NCBI GenBank assembly: GCA_022822125.1
Contig: JAJECF010000022.1
Coordinates: forward strand, 1-12,242
From: Alphaproteobacteria bacterium
GTDB lineage: Bacteria; Pseudomonadota; Alphaproteobacteria; Bin95
DNA: 12,242 bases
Direction of reading: 5' to 3'
A model generated the notes under the pieces. That model saw only the letters and a list, made by a program, of their open reading frames with translations. It did not search any database and was not told the DNA's origin. The position numbers and the translations under genes were made by a program. How positions within the stretch are numbered: the stretch's first letter is position 1; every line of letters begins with the position of its first letter. Positions 6,536 to 12,242 of this stretch are shown in pieces.

Positions 6536-6816
6536 AAACCGTCCTCGATGTCGGAAGGCCAGAGGAAACGGACGAAGGCCCATAGAGGCTCGCCGGTCCG
6601 GGCACGCGTCAACCGGGATACCTCGTCCCGTACCTGTTCGCGCAGTACCGCGCAGGTGTCGAAATCGGTGTCCTCCTCGGCGAGCACGGGCCAGACCCAG
6701 ACGGCGAGGTCGCCCACCCAGTCTTCCCCGGTCCGGACACGCCAGTCGGCGACCGGGGCCGGCAGCCCCTTGAGCTTGCCGAGTCCTTCCCGGATGTAGT
6801 CCGCCGTCGCGTCCAT
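6532..6816 (-). CDS. Small acidic protein, partner of the HEPN-like gene
   Basis: Predicted 94-aa cytosolic protein of unknown function. It has a helical N-terminus (DATADYIREGLGKLKGL), a hydrophobic strand-like WVGDLAVWVWPVL (33-45), a run of acidic residues EEDTDFD (47-53), a helix, and a Trp-containing end FVRFLWPSDIEDGF. No nucleotidyltransferase GS-D-D motif is seen, so it is not a standard MNT antitoxin. The start at 6816 has a perfect AGGAGG 5 bases upstream. Its last codons double as the ribosome site of the next gene. Size, order and overlap would suit an antitoxin or cognate regulator, but that is inference. Confidence 0.7.
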   Translation of the reverse strand: MDATADYIREGLGKLKGLPAPVADWRVRTGEDWVGDLAVWVWPVLAEEDTDFDTCAVLREQVRDEVSRLTRARTGEPLWAFVRFLWPSDIEDGF

Positions 6817-6854
6817 GGGAGCCTCCTGCCGGGAACGGCGGGGAACCATGCCTC

Positions 6855-6883
6855 AATATAGGATGCCAGCCGGCGGCCGGGAA
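6855..6883 (-). promoter_or_regulatory. Candidate promoter of the two-gene HEPN-like unit
   Basis: On the minus strand TATATT (6855-6860) is a good -10 hexamer. A weak -35, TTCCCG (6878-6883), lies 17 bp upstream. The start codon of the small protein is 38 bp beyond the -10. This gives the pair its own promoter despite argG reading toward it. The -35 match is poor. Confidence 0.35.
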
Positions 6884-6890
6884 GCGCCGG
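6870..6890 (-). terminator. Hairpin after argG
   Basis: A 6-bp stem CCGGCG / CGCCGG with a 9-base loop begins 9 bp after the argG stop codon. No T-run follows, so it may be a weak terminator or a 3'-end stabiliser. It overlaps the -35 candidate of the next unit. Confidence 0.35.
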
Positions 6891-6899
6891 ACCCGCCCG

Positions 6900-8105
<1,206 letters not shown>

Positions 8106-8127
8106 CGCACCTACCCCCCAACAGAGT

Positions 8128-8154
8128 CCGGCCCCGCCGGCGCGGGCCGGCCGG
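8128..8154 (-). promoter_or_regulatory. GC-rich hairpin in the argG leader
   Basis: On the minus strand the stretch folds as an inner 5-bp stem CCCGC / GCGGG over a 4-base loop, and an outer 5-bp stem CCGGC / GCCGG separated by a 3-base bulge. It lies between the promoter and the ribosome site, and the predicted transcription start falls near its outer base, so the outer stem may not form in RNA. Possible role in expression control is speculative. Confidence 0.3.
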
Positions 8155-8155
8155 G

Positions 8156-8183
8156 AGTATAGGCAAGGGCGGCGGCGAGACAA
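8156..8183 (-). promoter_or_regulatory. Probable argG promoter
   Basis: On the minus strand TTGTCT (8178-8183) and TATACT (8156-8161) are separated by 16 bp, close to sigma-70 consensus. The leader would be about 45 bases. This is the best promoter-like site in the window. Confidence 0.55.
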
Positions 8184-8212
8184 GCGAGGCGATCGCCCGG
8201 GGCCGGCGGCCC

Positions 8213-8230
8213 GGTAAGGATTTCTTTACC
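8213..8230. promoter_or_regulatory. Inverted repeat upstream of the three-gene unit, possible operator
   Basis: GGTAAGG-ATTT-CTTTACC is a 7-bp stem (one G-T pair) with a 4-base loop in the divergent gap between argG and the DUF262 gene, 52 bp before the latter. It is the only AT-richer patch in the gap. It could be an operator or part of a promoter. No clear sigma-70 promoter for the plus-strand unit was found. Confidence 0.35.
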
Positions 8231-8281
8231 GCGCGCTAGGCCAGATGGCCCCTTCGTCCACGACCTTCGGTCCGAGCGCTG

Positions 8282-9397
8282 ATGCGGCGCAGTGAAGTCC
8301 CCGACAGTCTCCCCGACGTCGAACCCGAGACCCTTGACGGCGGCGGCCCGGCCAAGGGCGTCGAGCCCCTGGACGCGACGCGCCTGCGCATGGACGGCAA
8401 GCCGCTTCCCCTCGATAACCTGGTCTCGCGGTTGGCCAAGGGGGGGATCGATCTCTATCCCGACTTCCAGCCCAAGGCGGGCCTCTGGTCCGCGGCCGAC
8501 CAGAGCCGCCTGATCGAGTCCCTGCTGATCCGCCTGCCGATCCCGGCCTTCTACTTCGACGCCAGCGACGACCGGCACTGGCTGGTGGTCGACGGGCTGC
8601 AGCGCCTGACGGCCCTCAAGGCCTTCGTGGTCGAGAAGAAGCTCAAGCTGCGCGGCCTCGAGTACCACGGCGACCTGAACGGCAAGACCTTCGACGCCCT
8701 GCCGCGGCACTTCCAGCGGCGCATCCTGGAGACCCAGGTGACCGCCTTCCTGCTGCGCGAAGGCTGTCCCTCGGCGGTCAAGTTCAACCTGTTCCGGCGG
8801 ATCAATACCGGGGGCCGGCCGCTCGGCGCCCAACAGATCCGTCACGCCCTGCACCGGGGCCAGGCGACCCGCTTCCTGAAGCTGCTCGCGGGCTCCAAGG
8901 ACTTCAGGGCGGTGGCCGGCGAAGGGCTGGCCGACCGGGAGCTCGGCGACCAGGCCTGCGTCCTGCGCTTCCTGGCGTTCCGCATGGCCCCCTGGAGCGA
9001 CTATCAGGCCGGCGACTTCGACGCCTTCCTGGCCGAGCAGATGGCGCAACTCAACCAGGTCGACGGCAAGACGCTGAAGCGGCTGCGCGGCGATTTCCAG
9101 CGGGCGCTCTCCGCCGCCCAAGCGATCTTCGGCGACCGGGCCTTCCGGCGCCAAGACCCGCCGGCGGCTTTCAACAAAGCGCTGTTCGAGGTTTGGAGCG
9201 TCTGCCTCGCCGGGCTCGAAGCCGACCGGCTGGCAGAGCTGATCGGCCGGCGCGAGGTGCTTAACCAGGAATTCATCAAGCTATTATTGAATAACGACGC
9301 CTTCAATAAAGCGCTATCCCATGCAACCGGTAGTGTTGCCCACGTAAAAAAGCGCTTTCGCGAAATAGAAAATCTAGTCCAGGGAGCACTTGAATGA
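8282..9397 (+). CDS. DUF262 domain protein (GmrS / SspE-N-like)
   Basis: Predicted 371-aa cytosolic protein. The DUF262 domain spans about residues 40-195: IDLYPDFQ (56-63), QSRLIESLLIRLPIPAFYF (74-92), the VVDGLQRLTAL motif (102-112, variant of the DGQQR motif that in this ParB-like fold binds or hydrolyses NTP) and the RINTGG..L...QIRHAL segment (173-190). In known systems (GmrSD, SspE) this domain gives nucleotide-dependent sensing or control of a nuclease. No HNH/DUF1524 nuclease domain follows; the C-terminal half is helical with no recognised motif. The usual Arg of FQR is Pro here (FQP, residue 64). The start at 8282 has a weak ribosome site; residue 37 is an alternative Met. The last codons overlap the ATPase start (ATGA). 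First gene of a three-gene unit. Confidence 0.85.
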   Translation: MRRSEVPDSLPDVEPETLDGGGPAKGVEPLDATRLRMDGKPLPLDNLVSRLAKGGIDLYPDFQPKAGLWSAADQSRLIESLLIRLPIPAFYFDASDDRHWLVVDGLQRLTALKAFVVEKKLKLRGLEYHGDLNGKTFDALPRHFQRRILETQVTAFLLREGCPSAVKFNLFRRINTGGRPLGAQQIRHALHRGQATRFLKLLAGSKDFRAVAGEGLADRELGDQACVLRFLAFRMAPWSDYQAGDFDAFLAEQMAQLNQVDGKTLKRLRGDFQRALSAAQAIFGDRAFRRQDPPAAFNKALFEVWSVCLAGLEADRLAELIGRREVLNQEFIKLLLNNDAFNKALSHATGSVAHVKKRFREIENLVQGALE

Positions 9398-10521
9398 TCT
9401 CACATTTGAAGCTTAACAACTTCAAATGCTTCGAGTCGCAAGAACTTCCCCTCCAGAACCTGACGCTTCTGGCCGGCATGAACGGCATGGGGAAGTCTTC
9501 GGTCATCCAGTCCCTGCTCCTGCTGCGCCAGTCCCATGACCAGTCGCTGCTCGCCGAGGCCGGCGTCACCCTGAACGGGGCCCTGGTCAGGATCGGCACG
9601 GCCCAGGACGCGCTCTTCGCCGGCGCCGCCGAGGAGGAGATCGGCATCGCCCTCGGCTTCGCGGACGGCGGCAAGGCCGCCTGGCGGTTCGACGCCGGGG
9701 CGAGCAACGACATGCTCGACCTGATCGAGGCCGAGGCGGGCGACGGGGTCTTCGAGCAGGCGCTGTTCACCTCGGACTTCCAATACGTCCAGGCCGAGCG
9801 CCTGGGGCCGCGCACCACCTTCGGCGTGTCCGACGACCAGGTCCGGCGGCGCCACCAACTGGGCGCCAAGGGCGAGTTCACCGCCCATTTCCTCGAGGTC
9901 CATGGGCGCGAGCCGATCGGCGTGCCGGCGCTGGCCCACCCGGAAGCCAGTTCCGAGGCCCTGGCCGACCAGGTCGAGGCCTGGACCGCGACCATTTCGC
10001 CGGGCACCCGGATCCATACCCAGGCGATCGACCAGGTCGACCTGGTGCACCTGCGCTACTCCTTCGTCACCGACCGCGCGGTCAGCAACGAGTTCCGGGC
10101 GACCAACGTCGGCTTCGGCCTGACCTATACCCTGCCGATCCTGGTCGCCGTCCTGGCGGCCAAGCCCGGGTCCCTGATCCTGATCGAGAACCCCGAGGCC
10201 CACCTCCATCCCCAGGGCCAGATGGGTCTCGGCATGCTCTTCGCCCGGGCGGCGGCGGGCGGGGTCCAGATCCTGGTCGAGACCCACAGCGACCACCTGC
10301 TGAACGGCATGCGCCTGGCGGTCCACGAGGGCTCGGCGGCGCCGGACAAGATCAAGCTCTATTTCTTCGAGCGCACGGCCGTGGACGACGTCGCCCAGGC
10401 CGCGGTCACGGCCATCGCGATCGACCAGAACGGCCGTCTCGACCGCTGGCCGGACGGCTTCTTCGATCAGTGGGACAAGGCCGCCAGCGCGCTCCTGTTC
10501 CCCGCCCCCCAGGTCGCGTAG
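9394..10521 (+). CDS. AAA ATPase with DUF3696 C-terminus (OLD/SMC-like)
   Basis: Predicted 375-aa ATPase of the ABC/SMC/OLD-type AAA group. The N-terminal LKLNNFKCF strand leads to the Walker A GMNGMGKSS (28-36, Lys34). A signature-like NVGFGLTYTLPIL is at 238-250, Walker B LILIENPEAHLHP at 261-273 and a switch His298 in ETHSDHLLNGMR. The C-terminus carries the DUF3696 hallmark WPDGFFD after IDQNGRLDR. There is no long coiled coil or Toprim domain, so it is not a full OLD nuclease. Such ATPases occur in many anti-phage modules as NTP-driven sensors. GGGAG lies 8 bases before the ATG, which overlaps the DUF262 stop. The first ~25 codons lie in a sharp AT-rich dip unlike the rest of the gene. 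Confidence 0.9.
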   Translation: MISHLKLNNFKCFESQELPLQNLTLLAGMNGMGKSSVIQSLLLLRQSHDQSLLAEAGVTLNGALVRIGTAQDALFAGAAEEEIGIALGFADGGKAAWRFDAGASNDMLDLIEAEAGDGVFEQALFTSDFQYVQAERLGPRTTFGVSDDQVRRRHQLGAKGEFTAHFLEVHGREPIGVPALAHPEASSEALADQVEAWTATISPGTRIHTQAIDQVDLVHLRYSFVTDRAVSNEFRATNVGFGLTYTLPILVAVLAAKPGSLILIENPEAHLHPQGQMGLGMLFARAAAGGVQILVETHSDHLLNGMRLAVHEGSAAPDKIKLYFFERTAVDDVAQAAVTAIAIDQNGRLDRWPDGFFDQWDKAASALLFPAPQVA

Positions 10522-10527
10522 CGCGGC

Positions 10528-11481
10528 ATGACGGCGGAGCTGGTCCTCAACGAGCTCTCCCTCGATCCGGCGCCCGCGGTGGAGCCGGCGCGGGACTGGA
10601 TGCTCGCGTTGATCCATACCTGCCATCTGGCCCAGAGCGCCGGGGCCAGCCGGATGCTCCTGCTGCCCGAGAACGCGGTCGAGCAGGAGCTCTCCGACGG
10701 CTACTCGCTGTGGCATTGGACCCACGATCCCCAGGTCGACATCGATCTGCGGCGCAAGTTCCTCGCCATGGCGACCTATGGCCCCTTCACCGAGAGGGTC
10801 CTGGGGGCCGAAGCGGAGGAGCGGCTCGGAATCTCCGAGTACTTCCACGCCGAGCGCGAGGCCAAGGGGCTCTCCGCCGCCCACGTGCTCGACGGGCTGG
10901 CGGTCAGCATCCCCTCGGGCGAGGACTGGAACCAGGAAACGCTCGAGGTCAGAGTCCTCTCGCTGGACGAGGCCGCCGATCTGGTCGAGGGCGAAGCCCG
11001 CGTCCGCCACGCCTGCGCCCCAGGCCACGTCGCCGGGCACAGGGACTGGCTGGGCGCCCGGCAACGCGCCGAGCTGGAGAGCGGCGCCGACCTCTGGGAA
11101 CGGCGGCGCGAGCTGTTTCCGGGGCTGGACTTCTGCCCGCGGGTCGAGGATCAGCTCCGCGGCATCGAGCGCGGCGACCCGCACCTGCGCCAGGTGCTGC
11201 GCCGGCTCTGTCAGGTCAACGACTGCTTCGTGGGCTGGCGTGACGGGCCGTTCGAGCGCAGCGCGATCCCCGACTGCGACCCGGAGAGCCAGGTCACCCT
11301 GCAGCGCTTCGAGGCCCAGCACAGCTTCCGCTGCCCCGACGGCGAGACCCGGGTGTTTTCCTGGCACGTCCCGGTCACGCCGGGGCTGTGGCGCCTGTTC
11401 TTCCATCCCGACGGGAAGACCCGCAAGGGCATCGTCGGCCACATCGGCCCGAAGCTGCCCAACGTCAGCTACGCCACGTAA
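10528..11481 (+). CDS. Unknown protein, third gene of the DUF262/DUF3696 unit
   Basis: Predicted 317-aa cytosolic protein with no recognised domain. The N-terminus has NELSLDP then a helical DWMLALIHTCHLAQ. The middle holds ERRRELFPGLDFCPRVEDQL (191-210). The C-terminal part HSFRCPDGETRVFSWH, then WRLFF and GHIGPKLPN (304-312), looks like a conserved beta-rich module; I recall similar ends in uncharacterised proteins of defence islands but cannot check. No signal peptide, helix-membrane segment or classical nuclease motif is obvious; conserved-looking His, Asp and Glu residues (for example His266, His280, His305) are not enough to assign catalysis. It starts 6 bp after the ATPase with almost no ribosome site, so it likely depends on translation of its neighbour. 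Candidate effector or adaptor. Confidence 0.8.
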   Translation: MTAELVLNELSLDPAPAVEPARDWMLALIHTCHLAQSAGASRMLLLPENAVEQELSDGYSLWHWTHDPQVDIDLRRKFLAMATYGPFTERVLGAEAEERLGISEYFHAEREAKGLSAAHVLDGLAVSIPSGEDWNQETLEVRVLSLDEAADLVEGEARVRHACAPGHVAGHRDWLGARQRAELESGADLWERRRELFPGLDFCPRVEDQLRGIERGDPHLRQVLRRLCQVNDCFVGWRDGPFERSAIPDCDPESQVTLQRFEAQHSFRCPDGETRVFSWHVPVTPGLWRLFFHPDGKTRKGIVGHIGPKLPNVSYAT

Positions 11482-11485
11482 GGCG

Positions 11486-11501
11486 CCCGCCCTTCTGCGG
11501 G
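11486..11501. terminator. Hairpin between converging genes
   Basis: CCCGC-CCTTCT-GCGGG, 5-bp stem and 6-base loop, fills the 22-bp gap between the third gene of the unit and the converging small membrane protein gene. No T-run on either side, so it is a weak bidirectional candidate. Confidence 0.35.
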
Positions 11502-11503
11502 AC

Positions 11504-11740
11504 CTACTGCACCACCACGCGCGACAGGCCGGCCAGGCTGATCGCGACGTAGAAGACCACGGCCGTCACGACCACGAACTCGCCGGCGATGATGGCCTTG
11601 AACACCGGCGGCGTCAGCGACCGGCGGGGCAGCGCCCAGAACATGAAGGCGGAGGCGGCAAAACCGCAGATGGCCGCCATCGCGAAGGCCAGCAGGTAAG
11701 TGGTCAAGCCGACGTGATCGGCGCCGGGGGCCAGTTCCAT
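11504..11740 (-). CDS. Small two-helix membrane protein
   Basis: Predicted 78-aa inner-membrane protein of unknown function. Two hydrophobic helices at about 12-37 and 47-70 are joined by a basic loop ALPRRSLTPP, which by the positive-inside rule should face the cytoplasm. The start at 11740 has GAGGAG 7 bases upstream. It lies 75 bp after rlmN on the same strand and may be co-transcribed with it. No family is recognised. Confidence 0.75.
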   Translation of the reverse strand: MELAPGADHVGLTTYLLAFAMAAICGFAASAFMFWALPRRSLTPPVFKAIIAGEFVVVTAVVFYVAISLAGLSRVVVQ

Positions 11741-11815
11741 GGCTTCTCTCCTCGTCTCCGAAGATCGGCCAACTTGGCAGGACAGGGTTAAGGGAGCGTA
11801 AGTCCGCCGGGGTGC

Positions 11816-12242
11816 TCAGGTGGGGGCGGTCGCGCCGGCGCCCTCGGCGGCTCCCTCGGCGGCTCCCTCTGCGGCCCGCTCGGCGGCCTTGAGCCGCCGG
11901 CTCGCGCTCTTGAGCTGGCCGCAGGCGGCCATAATGTCCTGACCGCGCGGCGTGCGCACCGGGGCGGAAAGGCAGGCGTCGTTCAGGATCCGGGCGAAGC
12001 GCTCGATCGCCTCGGGCGTCGAGCACTCGAAAGGCGCGCCGGGCCAAGGGTTGAAGGGGATCAGGTTGATCTTGGCCGGGATCCCCGCGAGCAGGCGGAT
12101 CAGCTCGCGCGCGTCCGCCGGGGAGTCGTTGACGTCCTTCAGCATGACGTACTCGAAGGTGATGCGCCGCGCGTTGTGGACGCCGGGATAGTCGCGGCAG
12201 GCCGGGATCAGCTCCTTCAGCGGGTACTTCTTGTTGAGCGGC
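11816..12242 (-). CDS. rlmN: 23S rRNA (adenine-2503-C2) methyltransferase, C-terminal part
   Basis: Partial gene whose 5' part lies beyond the right edge; the last 141 residues are visible. RlmN is a radical-SAM enzyme that methylates C2 of A2503 in 23S rRNA and A37 of some tRNAs. Recognisable features are [33 protein letters not shown] and [19 protein letters not shown]. The Cys in ACGQL corresponds to the methyl-carrying Cys355 of E. coli RlmN. The radical-SAM CxxxCxxC cluster would lie outside the window. An in-frame ATG at 12145 is internal, not the start. The C-terminal tail is extended by an Ala/Glu/Gly repeat not needed for catalysis. Confidence 0.95.
   Translation of the reverse strand, partial: PLNKKYPLKELIPACRDYPGVHNARRITFEYVMLKDVNDSPADARELIRLLAGIPAKINLIPFNPWPGAPFECSTPEAIERFARILNDACLSAPVRTPRGQDIMAACGQLKSASRRLKAAERAAEGAAEGAAEGAGATAPT
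11841..11888. repeat. 12-bp tandem repeat in the 3' end of rlmN
   Basis: Four 12-bp units, the first two identical (CCCTCGGCGGCT) and the next two with a few changes. On the minus strand they encode AAER then AAEG-type tetrapeptides. This is a simple coding microsatellite that keeps frame when it changes copy number. Confidence 0.8.

Noticed and set aside
6764..6782. CCTTGAGCTTGCCGAG, resembling the dispersed repeat at 34-61
   Set aside because: It encodes LGKLKG in the small partner gene and lacks the palindromic flanks; chance similarity is likely.
9176..9358. Three AAAGCGCT motifs (9176, 9308, 9349), the last within the palindrome AAAGCGCTTT
   Set aside because: They lie in coding sequence; the first two come from the repeated peptide FNKAL and the third from KKRF. 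Spacing is irregular, so an operator array is not supported.
9400..11442. 680-codon open frame on the minus strand opposite the ATPase and third gene
   Set aside because: It mirrors the codons of two genes with clear motifs, spans their junction and has no family signature; a high-GC antisense artefact.

Overview
The window looks like chromosome from a high-GC alphaproteobacterium. The gene families (DUF2244, DUF3047, GloB, a FOXRED1-like oxidoreductase), the argG and rlmN housekeeping genes, and a dispersed CCTTCGATACG / CTACTCAGGATGAGG repeat of a type common in alphaproteobacterial genomes all fit this. Genus cannot be set from the window.

Layout. Positions 1-402 carry no gene and are built from dispersed inverted and direct repeats. 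Positions 403-5225 are minus-strand metabolic genes. Read in transcription order they are gloB (glyoxalase II), a DUF2244 membrane protein, an alpha/beta hydrolase, a class III (HemL-like) aminotransferase followed by a terminator-like hairpin, and then a separate FAD-dependent oxidoreductase. gloB, DUF2244 and the hydrolase overlap by four bases at each junction. A DUF3047 exported protein (5365-6012, plus) diverges from gloB. It ends 10 bp from a converging minus-strand two-gene unit (6023-6816). That unit encodes a 94-aa unknown protein and a 170-aa HEPN-like helical protein, coupled by a TTGA stop/start overlap, and may be a toxin-antitoxin-like pair. Next comes argG (minus, 6900-8105) with a plausible promoter.

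The accessory centrepiece is a plus-strand three-gene unit at 8282-11481: a DUF262 (GmrS/SspE-N, ParB-like fold) protein, an OLD/SMC-like AAA ATPase with a C-terminal DUF3696 domain, and a 317-aa protein of unknown function. The first two overlap (ATGA) and the third starts 6 bp after the second. The unit runs against the flanking minus-strand genes argG, a small two-helix membrane protein and rlmN, so it reads as an insertion into a housekeeping neighbourhood. Its composition matches nucleotide-sensing anti-phage modules. It is the best candidate here for a poorly described defence system.

How the parts may work together: the DUF262 and ATPase proteins would sense or act on nucleic acid or nucleotides, with the third protein as partner or effector. 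The HEPN-like pair on the other side of argG may be a second, independent conflict module. The metabolic genes handle methylglyoxal detoxification and amino-acid or amine oxidation. These functional links are inferences from gene order.
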